Part shown: positions 20,121 through 32,241 of the stretch, in pieces
Layout of the letters: the number at the start of each line of letters is the position of its first letter
Numbering within the stretch: position 1 is the first letter of the stretch
DNA from: an uncultured Chlorobiaceae bacterium
Lineage (GTDB): Bacteria > Bacteroidota > Chlorobiia > Chlorobiales > Chlorobiaceae
DNA: 34,297 nt
NCBI GenBank assembly: GCA_903929845.1
Contig: CAIYWF010000077.1
Coordinates: 1-34,297, forward strand
Direction of reading: 5' to 3'
The notes under the pieces: model-generated
Seen by the model: only the letters and a program-made list of their open reading frames with translations
The model's database searches: none
What the model was told of the DNA's origin: nothing
Position numbers and translations under genes: made by a program

Positions 20121-20309
20121 ATGGCACATAAAGTTATTGATACCTGTATCCTATGCGGAGCCTGCGAGCCTGAATGTCCGGTCAATGCTATTTCAGTTGG
20201 AGATGACACCTATATCATCAACGAAGCGGTCTGTGTTGACTGTGTCGGCCATCATGATGCTCCGGCATGCGTCGCAATATGCCCGTCAGAGAGCATTATT
20301 AAAGCTTGA
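20121..20309 (+). CDS. fdx: 2[4Fe-4S] ferredoxin, Chlorobium type
   Basis: This low-potential electron carrier has 62 residues. The first cluster motif is CILCGACEPECP (C-x2-C-x2-C-x3-C). The second is expanded to C-x2-C-x8-C-x3-C around CVDCVGHHDAPACVAICP. That expanded spacing is the known signature of green sulfur bacterial ferredoxins, which accept electrons from the type I reaction centre and feed the reductive TCA cycle. It appears to be a single-gene unit, divergent from cbiM and closed by a strong hairpin. The ribosome-binding site is weak: the 30 nt before the ATG are A-rich with no clear purine box. Confidence 0.95.
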   Translation: MAHKVIDTCILCGACEPECPVNAISVGDDTYIINEAVCVDCVGHHDAPACVAICPSESIIKA

Positions 20310-20321
20310 TATAAAGCCTGT

Positions 20322-20354
20322 TTCAATTCTCTCCCCGACGGGTAGAGAATTGAA
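20322..20354. terminator. Bidirectional terminator hairpin between fdx and the alkene reductase
   Basis: An 11-bp perfect stem (TTCAATTCTCT at 20322-20332 with AGAGAATTGAA at 20344-20354) is extended after one mismatch by CCC/GGG around a GAC loop. It sits between two convergent genes, 12 nt after the ferredoxin stop and 34 nt from the reductase stop. There is no long T-run on either side, so efficiency is uncertain. Confidence 0.75.
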
Positions 20355-20388
20355 CAAGCTCTCTTCAGCACTTCGTTCCAAAGTCAAT

Positions 20389-21468
20389 TTATTCTTGCAA
20401 CACCGGATAGTCCGTATATCCCTTGGGCCCGGGAGTATACAACGTCTCCATATCGGGTGTGTTCAGGGCGGCTCCGGTTTTCAATCGTTGAACAAGGTCA
20501 GGATTGGCAAGAAAACCCATACCAAAAGCAATAAGATCACCTTTCCCCGCAGCCAGATCGCTTTCGGCTCGACTGGCATCGTAACCTCCAGAAAGAATCA
20601 AGGTACCCTTGAAGGTATTGCGGAAGGTCGCCTTTATGCTGTCGTGCACGATCGGCGCCCCCATTGCAGAGTGATCCACGATGTGAATATACGCCGGAGC
20701 TGCAAGATTGAGCTGCTGGACCAGCCAGGTGTAATCATACGCCATATCGTCGTACAGCGGCACGTCATTGAAGACGCCGAATGGAGAAAGCCGGATGCCG
20801 ACCTTCTCTCTGCCAATCGCCGCATTAACCGCGTTGACCACTTCAAGCACAAAACGCGCACGGTTTTCTATCGTACCCCCATAACTGTCCGTGCGAAGGT
20901 TCGAATTCGGACGAATGAACTGTTCAAGCAGATAGCCGTTTGCGCCGTGCAGCTCAATGCCGTCAAACCCTGCTGCAACGGCATTTTTAGCGCCCTGAGC
21001 ATATTCGGAAACAGTAGATTTGATATCCTCAAGGGTCATCGCCTCAGGAACCGGAAAAGGCTTCATGCCACCGGCGTCTGTATACATTTCACCGGTAGCC
21101 GCAACGGCTGAAGGCGCAATGACGCGAGCGCCGGCAGGCATATTCAGAGGATGAGAAATTCGCCCGCTGTGCATGATCTGCAGAAATATCTTTGCACCCT
21201 TCTTGTGCACCGCTTCGGTAGTGGCTTTCCATCCCTCAACCTGGGCCTGGGAGAAGATGCCCGGTATGCGCGCGTAGCCCAAACCATTCGGCGAAGGAGA
21301 TGCCCCCTCCGTAATGATGAGCCCGGCCGTTCCGCGTTGTGCGTAATAGTCAGCCATGAGCGCATTGGGAATATTGTGGATGGCACGGCTGCGCGTCATC
21401 GGCGCCATGACCATGCGGTTCTGTAACACGAGCGAGCCAAGAGTAGTCGGGGTATAAAGTAAAGACAT
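20389..21468 (-). CDS. Old Yellow Enzyme family alkene reductase (NADH:flavin oxidoreductase)
   Basis: This cytoplasmic FMN enzyme reduces activated C=C bonds with NAD(P)H. It resembles the N-ethylmaleimide/PETN reductase branch. With the chosen start it has 359 residues, a normal length. Visible motifs are MAPMTRSRA (21-29), the substrate-binding pair H174/N177 in ELHGANGYLLEQF, the following SYGGTIENRARF and the phosphate-binding region LSGGY...FGMGFLANPDL near the C-terminus. I chose ATG at 21468 because AAGGA precedes it by 7 nt. The frame extends upstream to a TTG at 21498, but that extension lacks such a site and the family starts near MSLLYTP. The natural substrate is unknown. It appears monocistronic. 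Confidence 0.93.
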   Translation of the reverse strand: MSLLYTPTTLGSLVLQNRMVMAPMTRSRAIHNIPNALMADYYAQRGTAGLIITEGASPSPNGLGYARIPGIFSQAQVEGWKATTEAVHKKGAKIFLQIMHSGRISHPLNMPAGARVIAPSAVAATGEMYTDAGGMKPFPVPEAMTLEDIKSTVSEYAQGAKNAVAAGFDGIELHGANGYLLEQFIRPNSNLRTDSYGGTIENRARFVLEVVNAVNAAIGREKVGIRLSPFGVFNDVPLYDDMAYDYTWLVQQLNLAAPAYIHIVDHSAMGAPIVHDSIKATFRNTFKGTLILSGGYDASRAESDLAAGKGDLIAFGMGFLANPDLVQRLKTGAALNTPDMETLYTPGPKGYTDYPVLQE

Positions 21469-21628
21469 GGTAAAATCCTTTAAAAATGTTTGTTTCAACG
21501 AAAAGTCACTGCTGTTACGTTAGTTGCCCTTCAGAGGGGGGCGAAGCACAAGATACTCCTTTTCTGCCGAGCTGAAGCACGGCGCTCCCTGCGTCTGCAT
21601 GGAAAGATAACAATATCTTCAGTATTTA

Positions 21629-24870
<3,242 letters not shown>

Positions 24871-24871
<1 letters not shown>

Positions 24872-27800
24872 CAGTTGCCCTCCTTTGCTTCAAACATGAT
24901 GCGGTGAAAATCCTCTTCGATGAGGCGCACTTTCCAGAGGTCGCCGGGCTGCTTGAGGTTTTCGAGATTGTTGCCGCCGTTAACGTAGATGAGGGCAAAC
25001 TCGCTCTCCCTGGCTGCATAGCCCTGCAGGGTGAACCACTCGTCGAGCACAAGGTTATCCTGCTCCGGTTCACCAGTGAGTTTGCGCCAGATAATGAGCG
25101 CTTTGCGGCCATCGGGCACAGTGCCTGTGACGGTGCGGAACCAGTACGGAGCATCGGCCTCCGGCTTGAGGGGGCCATGCAGGCGCAGACGCTTTTCGCT
25201 GTCGCGCTCGAACAAGGCGCTGAAGCTTTGCGGGGCGGCAATCTTGCGAACAGTGAGGCCGACAAGCCAGTTGAAGCTCTCAAGGAGATCGATATTCACC
25301 TCGCTGCTCTCATCCGAACCGGGGCGCTTCACCTTGAGCTTGTAGGCCGTTGGGTCGGTGAATGCCTGCACATTGAGCAGCGACTGACTGCTGCGTGTCT
25401 CAACGTCAAGCATGTAACGGAGGATATACTGCTCCTTGAGGCTCTCCGCCCCCTGAGCTTCTGGAGAGTCAAGGGTGAGTTGCTGATGGCTGGTACGGCG
25501 CGGCTCAAGGTTGTTGAGGGCATCTTCGTAGGATTCAAGTTTCAGCACCTTGAAGGCGTGCGAGAGGCCTGTCTGCGGAGCGGTGGCTTTGCCATCTTTC
25601 CAGTCGGAGGAGTAGACAACTTTCTGGATGCGGGGTTTCAGGACGGTGTCGAAGTAATCGCCTTGCTCGACGAGGATGTATTTGCGTTTGCCCTGATCCT
25701 GGCGGTTGAGGGAGATGACGGCGTGAGCGGTTGTGCCGGAGCCTGCGAAGTAGTCGAGAGTAATATCATTGTTGACAGTGCCTTGTCCGACAAATGTCTT
25801 AATTAATTCTGAAGATTTTGGGAACATAAAAGGCTTTTCACCAAAAAAGGCGGAAAATTCTCTTGTCGCGATAGAGTTTAGTGGGGCATAACCAACAGCA
25901 ACTTTTTCAGAAGTAACAACATTGTTTTGAAGCCATGACGAAATTGGAGAAAACTCTGATTTTCGTTCCCATAAAAATTTTTTCAGCTTTGGCTTTTGGT
26001 GAAATGAATCAGGAAAAATGACTTTTGGAAGATGACGACCATCAACATTTCGTTGAATCATCTCTTCCATTTTTCGTTTTTCGTATGACCAAACCCTTGT
26101 TTCACTGCATTTAAAAATATTACCTGTTGCCGGATCAATTAAATCGTAATACAAAGAAGGGCGCTCGTCAATAGTTTTGTTGCACGTTAAATCTTGTGTT
26201 GTCCAAGGACCATCCGGATCATTATCAGGATTTGAAAATTTTGAATCATCCTTTTGTAGCCCACGATATTTTCCTGACTGACTTTTTGCAGCGGTAACAA
26301 CATATTCATGCTCTATAGCTAATCCCGAACCTTGACCCGCAGACATGTCTCCACCAGAACGTTTTTTCCAAACAAACTCACCAAGTAAAGAATCTTGCCC
26401 TATTAATTTTTTAACTAAAAATCTAAGATTGGTGATCTCGGATTCATCAATGCTGATAAAAATCAATCCATCAAGAGATACAAGAGATAAACTATACTCC
26501 AGTCTATCGCAAAGCATTGATAACCAACTGGAATGCTGGTAACTATCCTTGTAAGGAAACCCGTCTCCCCCTGTGTTATACGGCGGATCAATATAAACAC
26601 ACTTCACCTGCTCCCGATACCTCGCCTGCAGCAGATTCAATCCATGAAAATTATCCCCATGAATCAGCAACCCGTCAAGGGTTTCATCCAGATTTTCAAC
26701 GGTTGAGAGTAATCTGCGCTTGAACGCCTCGTCAAAAAGCGCAGTATCGACCATCAAAAAGGGATGCGCCTCAAGGTAGCCAACGCTGCCGACTTCAGCC
26801 TGACTGAAGAGGTCGGGCTGGTCAACATTGGCCGTCTCAAGCATCCCGAGCGTTCGCCACTGCTCCCACTGCTTCGGGTTGGCGGCAATCTCCCCATAAA
26901 ACTCCGCCGGTATGCGGTCGAGCGTCATGCAGTAGCGGGTCTCGACCACAAACTTTTTCTTCAGCCAGAGCCTCTTCTGGAAATTCTCCAGTTGGGCAAG
27001 AAAATCGATGATCTTGCCTGCGATTTTGCGGATCACCTTGATCTTCGAGAGGTACTGCTCAACACGGGGAGCGCTCTCGTTTTCGATATCGTCGAGGTGC
27101 ATCACCTCGTTCTTGATGAAAAAGTCAAGCTCGCGGCGCAAGAATCCACCAAGATCTTTGTGAATGAAGTAGTCGAAGGTGTTGCGTGCGGTGTAGCGAT
27201 CGAGATGGAGGCGCAGGCGCGTGCCGGAAGAGCTGCCATCACTCCTGACGTTCGGCTTGCCAAGCTCGGTGATCCACGCTTTCAGTGAAGCATCGTCCAT
27301 TGCCGCAATGACCTCTTCTGCCGCTGCATTCAGCTCCTTCTGCTTTGCCGTATCGGGCTGATAGGTGAAGCGGATCATGAGTTCGCCATCCTCAAGGGTG
27401 ACGGGATTCTCTTCGGCAAGTTTGAAGCGCCTCTCCTTGCCTTCGGAGGCTTTTACGTTGCCATGCTCGCCCTCGGCCACATCCGCCAGCCGGAAGTGTA
27501 CGCACATGGGCTTCTCCTCCAGGTCGGGGCGCAAACGGAAGGCGTAATCGCGCAGGTACTCGCTGGTTTTGATGTAGTACTGATCCTTGTTGGCCCAGTG
27601 GAGCATCACCTCTTCGCCTTCGTAAGGAATGGCGTACACACCCGGCTTATAGACACGTTTGGCAAGGAAGTCGCCCTCGGAGTAGTAGCGACGGAAAAAG
27701 CTGAACAGGTGGTCGTACACCTCGCTCTCAAGCCGCCCCACATCCACGCCGTCGTTTTTGAGCTGCTCGCGCAACGCCTGCACCTTTGGCGATTGCTCAG

Positions 27801-28047
27801 GCTCCATGCCCGCCGCCTCCACGCCAGCGATGACTTTGTTCAGCTCCCGCTCCATCTCAGCCTTGTCGGCGCTCCTGAACTGGCCGAATGCCGCCGTCAC
27901 CTGCGGCAGCAGCTCCTTGTCGAGAAACTGCGTCACCTCCGCGCTTTTGGCGTGCATGATGCGGTAGAGACCAAAATCGAGGTCAGGCTGGTCGAGCTGA
28001 AACAGCTCAATCAACAGGGTCTTCAGCTTGTCGTAGTTCCGGGTCAT
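24871..28047 (-). CDS. mod: Type III-like adenine-specific DNA methyltransferase (Mod), long form
   Basis: This is the modification and target-recognition subunit paired with res. DPPY (487-490, followed by NTGGDGF) precedes the SAM-binding FAGSG (767-771), the order of beta-class amino-methyltransferases, with the target-recognition region between them. At 1058 residues it is longer than classical type III Mod proteins (about 600-700). The ~450-residue N-terminal extension is charged and I do not recognise it. Residues about 500-750 are encoded by markedly AT-richer DNA than either side, consistent with exchange of the specificity region. Its start lies 147 nt downstream of the DGR target stop, with a TCTCCC/GGGAGA hairpin (28067-28083) in between. 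Confidence 0.9.
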
Positions 28048-28103
28048 AAGATAGTTTCTTCTTTGTTCTCCCCTGTTGGGAGATTATTCTGCTGCGCTTC
28101 AGG

Positions 28104-28234
28104 TCAAAAAAAATTTTCCTGTCTCTCCATGTTGGTTTTGCCTTGTCGAGTAAGCTTTCTTTTTCAGGGTTCCAGATATCAGAGGATCAGATTTTCAGGA
28201 AGAGTGACTGGAACGAATCACTCGAAAACCAACA
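28104..28234 (-). repeat. Left copy of long direct repeat: VR 3' end plus downstream element
   Basis: This segment matches 34165-34297 with few differences. It holds the last coding bases of the NACHT target, its stop and about 90 bp of downstream non-coding DNA with a run of eight T on the minus strand. The same block lies downstream of the other target at the window edge, which suggests a shared functional 3' element or a duplication junction. Within it TGTTGGTTTT (28130-28139) and AAAACCAACA (28225-28234) form inverted arms. Confidence 0.85.
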
Positions 28235-31182
28235 CTGCTGACGACCCTGCCGTCCGGATAGACGTAGTAGAGCCGGGAGGAGCAGCGCAGAGCATCAGTA
28301 TTATCGCTATAATACGCTCCACCTCGCAACGCACGGGGGGCACTGAAACCATAGAGACGTTTGTTCTCTATACTCCAAAGAATTGTGAAAATCACCGAAA
28401 AAGCCATCGAACGCAACCCGAAACCATAGTTATTCTCCATCCACTCCCACACATTACCGGCCATGTCGTACAACCCTTCCGGAGTTACACCTTCAGGATA
28501 ACGGCCAACCGCTGTTGTAACCCCTTCGTTTTTCCCGTAATTGGCTCGGGTTGATGATGGCGCCTCTTCACCCCAGGGATAGCATCTGCTCTCTTTACCA
28601 CCTGCGGCATATTCCCACTCCACCTCCGTTGGCAAGCGATAGAGGCCAGCGTTTCCGCCATTGCTTTCAAGCAGCGAGAGCCAGAGGCAGTAGGCACGCG
28701 CTGCATACCAGCTTATGCCAATCACCGGCTGTTCATCCCCGTTAAATTTTCTGTCGTCATCAAAATAGGAACGAAAGAGCTTTGCCAGATTATCTTTGCC
28801 TTTCAGATAACGGCGAAATCCCCCGGCACCTTGCGCCATGATGCTCAACTGCTCTTTATAGCGTTCAAGTGGCAGAATAGTGGCAAAGTGAGCCTCATTT
28901 CCCTCAAGGTAAGCAATAAAGCGACGGTAAAGCTGGTTGGTCACGGTGTATCGGGCAACGTGGAAGTCTGGCACCGTCCGTTGCTTTTTCTTGACTGAGT
29001 AGACAAACGAACCGCCTTCGATCAAGACATAAGGTGCGCCTTGCCTATCGACCACACCTGTTACCGTAAAGTCAGCGGCACGGCGGCGAATGTCGTCGCC
29101 TTTGGCATGATTCTGCTCAATAAACTGCCGCACAACATCTCCTGCTGCCTGATGCCTGCTTATTTGCAAACATTTCAACAAATAACGCTGCTGGTTTGCG
29201 GTTGTCGCCGGGTGAAGCAGTTTGGCATAGAGAGCTCCAGGCTCTTCCTTCGGCCTTTCCTGCATAATACGTTCCAGCAAATCCTGCTGCTCCTGCGAAA
29301 AATCCACGCTGACCGGAGAGTCAAACAGTTGCCCCAGAAACGCATTGAAGGTAACAGCACTCGCCTTCGCTGCAAAAAAGCAGATCGGCTCTTTCCACCA
29401 GGCTTCACCAAAATGTGCGGCCAGCTCACTGAGATACTTCCTCTCTACATTTATCTCCCTGTCGAGAGGATCCACCTGGAGAAGCTCAATATTTTTTACA
29501 AGCTGAACCGCCGCCATATACTCGCGGAATGATTTATGGCGGAACAGATACTCCTTTTCGCCATACTCCACCAGCAACCCTGCCCGATCGACAAGGTTTT
29601 GGCAAAATATCGCTGGCGTTGGGGTATCAGAATGCTTGATCAATTCAGCCTGCAACCGCTGATGCATTGTCTCTCTCTCCACTTCATCCTTCTCCAGCTC
29701 TTCCTGCATCCAGAGCGACACCGGCATCAGGACATCAAGCGCCTGATCAGCGGCAAGCAAAGGGATGTTCCCTATTTGTCTCTCCCTTTCATCAAGAATG
29801 TAGTTCAATGCTTTTCCGTACAACTCCACACGACTGGATGGCAGATCCTCCTTGTTTTTCCAGAGCATGGCCATAATCTGCAACAAAAGGGGAATACCGG
29901 CCAGCGACTGCAAACTTTTATATTCTTCGGCTTTTAAAACGGTGATGATTCCCTCTGCTTTGGTTGCCGCTTTTTCTTTCTGACTCTTTTGCCATGCCGC
30001 TGTTTTATCGGCAAAAGGAGCTTCAGCTTCAAGAAATGCTGCTTCAAACCAGCGATGTAAAAAAATGTTCTGCTGATAAGGCGTAAAATCCATGATGTCA
30101 ACCCGTTCTGGTTCAGGCTCAAGCTTAATCTTGTCAACCTTTCTGAGCCCTGAAGGTCTTGAGGTAATAACAAAATATGCCTTTGGAAAGCTGATCACGG
30201 CGTTGTCAATCCAGCCACACACCCTTATTCGCTCCGCAATGTCACTGATTTCATCAAGTCCATCAAGCAAAACAAGGGTTGTGGTTGAATGAAGCCAATC
30301 GGAAAAAACATCCTCCCCGATAGCGTGAGAATGCCTTTCAGAAAAGGCCCAGAGATTTGCAGGAAGCAATGCGAACTTTTCTCCACTCTTCGTCAGCTCA
30401 CGTAGCGGCAGATAAAAGAGCAACTTTGGTACGCGAAAGCCTCGCCGTTCAAGAGGCTTTGTGTCGAGGCATAACAAAGCATAATAGTAGAGGAGCGTTG
30501 TCTTTCCTGAACCGGGTTCACCAACAACAAGCAGCTTTCTGTACTTTTTTTTGAAGGCAATTCGCAGAACCTCTTCTGGAGAGCGGATGCCATCGTTTCT
30601 CTGATTGTTATAGCTACTGCCCGGCATGAAACGTGTTTCATTTCGCAAGGTGTCGGAGAGACGCAACGGAACAAAAGTATCGGCAAGAGTCACGGAAACA
30701 CTGTCAAAGGCAGTTGTTGAGAGTGATTGCTTTTGAATTTGCTCTCTGAGAGTCGCCTTGTGACGTTCTGCAAAGCCTTCAAGCTGCTTCTTTCTTGCAA
30801 ATTTTGTGCTCAGAATCGGGTAAATCCATTTAAAAAAAGCCCATATCGCGGTAATTAGGGCAATAACTACGGTGGCAATCACACCAATCAGCGTGATAAT
30901 ATTTCCAGTATCCAAGCGTACACCAAAGATTTGAATAATCGCATCAGTGTTTCCTTTGACCGTCAAACCATCCTCCTTCAACACTCCCTTGCCATCCGCT
31001 TTTTCGGGATTTGCTGTTTTTGTGGCGGCGACAGACGTAACATTCGACGGCTTTGCACTCTCACCTTTTGCCACAACAATACCGCCAGCGCCTGCCAAAA
31101 TAACAAGGACAAGCAAGAGCGCTCTGCTTATGCGGCTAATGCACTTCACTGATTCCGAAACAGTCGAGCAAGAAAAAGCCAT
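28195..31182 (-). CDS. DGR target: membrane-anchored NACHT NTPase with variable FGE/C-type-lectin domain
   Basis: This 995-residue protein is a probable recognition receptor. Two hydrophobic segments (about 20-38 and 95-118) suggest an N-terminal anchor with the NTPase in the cytoplasm. The NACHT/STAND module has Walker A GEPGSGKTT (221-229), Walker B LVLLDGLDE (303-311) and a TSRPSG sensor (340-345). A mostly helical region follows. From about 720 comes an FGE-sulfatase/C-type-lectin fold with YTVTNQLYRRF, GISWYAARAYC, YRLPTEVEWEYAAGG, YDMAGNVWEW and the terminal RGGAYY...GFRVIR. The active-site cysteine arrangement of true formylglycine-generating enzymes is absent, so this domain probably binds rather than catalyses. 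Residues about 958-993 are encoded by the variable repeat. It is the distal target, 129 nt after the Rpn-like gene. The start (ATG 31182) lacks a clear ribosome-binding site. Confidence 0.9.
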   Translation of the reverse strand: MAFSCSTVSESVKCISRISRALLLVLVILAGAGGIVVAKGESAKPSNVTSVAATKTANPEKADGKGVLKEDGLTVKGNTDAIIQIFGVRLDTGNIITLIGVIATVVIALITAIWAFFKWIYPILSTKFARKKQLEGFAERHKATLREQIQKQSLSTTAFDSVSVTLADTFVPLRLSDTLRNETRFMPGSSYNNQRNDGIRSPEEVLRIAFKKKYRKLLVVGEPGSGKTTLLYYYALLCLDTKPLERRGFRVPKLLFYLPLRELTKSGEKFALLPANLWAFSERHSHAIGEDVFSDWLHSTTTLVLLDGLDEISDIAERIRVCGWIDNAVISFPKAYFVITSRPSGLRKVDKIKLEPEPERVDIMDFTPYQQNIFLHRWFEAAFLEAEAPFADKTAAWQKSQKEKAATKAEGIITVLKAEEYKSLQSLAGIPLLLQIMAMLWKNKEDLPSSRVELYGKALNYILDERERQIGNIPLLAADQALDVLMPVSLWMQEELEKDEVERETMHQRLQAELIKHSDTPTPAIFCQNLVDRAGLLVEYGEKEYLFRHKSFREYMAAVQLVKNIELLQVDPLDREINVERKYLSELAAHFGEAWWKEPICFFAAKASAVTFNAFLGQLFDSPVSVDFSQEQQDLLERIMQERPKEEPGALYAKLLHPATTANQQRYLLKCLQISRHQAAGDVVRQFIEQNHAKGDDIRRRAADFTVTGVVDRQGAPYVLIEGGSFVYSVKKKQRTVPDFHVARYTVTNQLYRRFIAYLEGNEAHFATILPLERYKEQLSIMAQGAGGFRRYLKGKDNLAKLFRSYFDDDRKFNGDEQPVIGISWYAARAYCLWLSLLESNGGNAGLYRLPTEVEWEYAAGGKESRCYPWGEEAPSSTRANYGKNEGVTTAVGRYPEGVTPEGLYDMAGNVWEWMENNYGFGLRSMAFSVIFTILWSIENKRLYGFSAPRALRGGAYYSDNTDALRCSSRLYYVYPDGRVVSSVGFRVIRSSHSS
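28202..28223. other. Hairpin at the 3' end of the variable repeat
   Basis: GAGTGA (28202-28207) and TCACTC (28218-28223) are perfect inverted arms around a 10-nt loop, just inside the stop codon of the target. Short hairpins or cruciforms next to a VR are known to help target recognition in the Bordetella phage DGR. The TR has a different small inverted repeat at the matching place (TGATT/AATCA, 33552-33567). Confidence 0.45.
28205..28311 (-). other. Variable repeat (VR) of the DGR, in the NACHT target
   Basis: This aligns with the TR at 33552-33655. On the coding strand the TR codons AAC AAC AAC AAT read CTC TAC TAC GTC TAT here (one extra codon). The TR run GAC AAC AGG AAC AAC AAC AAT reads GAC GGC AGG GTC GTC AGC AGT. 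The 27 bases around GATGCTCTGCGCTGC, poor in adenine, are unchanged. I count about 17 substitutions at template adenines and two or three elsewhere. The varied residues are 959-961, 971-975, 978, 980-983 and 991, matching the ligand-binding face of C-type-lectin DGR targets. Confidence 0.93.
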
Positions 31183-31311
31183 AGCACCGGTGTTGTGGAT
31201 GACAAGGTGAAAAAATGCGTAAGTGAATATAGGATAATCGGTCGCGAATAGAAACAGAAGAGAGGATCTCCTGCAACGATAATTGTCGCTTGGATATTCG
31301 GAGGGAAAAAC

Positions 31312-32202
31312 TTACAACCTCTGCACAACTGCCTTCGGCAAATCAATACAACGTGAGATCGTTTCGATGTCAACACCTGCATCTTTCAGCTTTTTTGCAT
31401 CTTCAAGCGCCTTTTGCTGAATTCCCTGAACGATGCCTTCAGCCTTCCCCTCAACCTTGCCCTCAGCTTTACCCTCATCATAAGCGGTATCGACGACATT
31501 CTTCAGGTCTCGATAAATTTTGAGGCTCTCTTCATAGGCCGCCGCCTCCACACTCGAATACCGGGCAATTTCAGCCAGTTCAAAGACTTTGCTGAAAACC
31601 TTCTCCTGAAGACGGGCTGGGCGGTCGGTCAGTTCGGGAAGATGGCGAAGCAAAAAGCACCATTTATCGAAGTCGCTGACAAGATCCTCAATCGTTTTCG
31701 TGAACTTGGGAAGTTCAAGGTAAATAAAGGTCAATTTCTCGGAAAAGACTGCGCCCGTTGAACGATCAACCAGCTTTACTTCATGGTGGACGACCTCGTT
31801 ATCGGCTTTATCTTCATCAAAAACAAAATCAAGAATACCTACCATGTAGACCGACTTCAGGCAGAAATTCCATGATCCGCTTTGAGCCTGCTGTTGAATG
31901 GGAAACGTAGCATAGAAAATTGAGCGGTCTTTGAAGTAGTTCTGCTTTGCACGCTGCATCTCTACAATAAATTTTTCACCCTTTTCATTTTCACAGTAAA
32001 GGTCAAAAATTGCCCGCCGGTCGTATTCACTACGCCCAACCTGCTCATTTGGCAAAAATGAAAGGTCTGAAACGACTCCTGCCTCGACAGGCAGTAACGT
32101 ATTCAAAAACGCTATCAGAAGGTCTTTGTTTACCTCAGAACCAAAGATTTTCTTGAAACCAAAATCAGTGAAGGGGTTTATGTAGCGATCTTTTAACAGC
32201 AT
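31312..32202 (-). CDS. Rpn-family PD-(D/E)XK nuclease / putative transposase-like protein
   Basis: This 296-residue protein resembles the Rpn (recombination-promoting nuclease) family, often annotated as a PD-(D/E)XK transposase. It has the N-terminal FTDFGFKKIFG (11-21) and a catalytic-type D67...E81-x-Q83 (in FDLYCENEKG and FIVEMQRAK). The C-terminus carries EGK-type repeats (about 245-265) and a helical tail, as in relatives. It lies between the DGR reverse transcriptase (39 nt upstream) and the NACHT target (129 nt downstream), in the same direction. No terminal inverted repeats suggest a complete insertion sequence. A role in the retroelement is not established; it may be a passenger. 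Confidence 0.85.
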   Translation of the reverse strand: MLLKDRYINPFTDFGFKKIFGSEVNKDLLIAFLNTLLPVEAGVVSDLSFLPNEQVGRSEYDRRAIFDLYCENEKGEKFIVEMQRAKQNYFKDRSIFYATFPIQQQAQSGSWNFCLKSVYMVGILDFVFDEDKADNEVVHHEVKLVDRSTGAVFSEKLTFIYLELPKFTKTIEDLVSDFDKWCFLLRHLPELTDRPARLQEKVFSKVFELAEIARYSSVEAAAYEESLKIYRDLKNVVDTAYDEGKAEGKVEGKAEGIVQGIQQKALEDAKKLKDAGVDIETISRCIDLPKAVVQRL

Positions 32203-32241
32203 CTTGTCATCACTTGTTGAACTGAATATGCAATGAATTCC

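Noticed and set aside
19792..21111. 439-codon plus-strand ORF
   Set aside because: It crosses cbiM, the ferredoxin and the alkene reductase in another frame and has no recognisable motif.
27463..28554. 363-codon plus-strand ORF
   Set aside because: It is antisense to mod and the NACHT target, both of which have clear motifs.
28195..29020. Active formylglycine-generating enzyme
   Set aside because: The cysteine arrangement expected after the RGG motif is absent, and that segment is the variable repeat. A binding role fits better.
31312..32202. Insertion sequence around the Rpn-like gene
   Set aside because: No terminal inverted repeats or target-site duplications were visible close to the gene.
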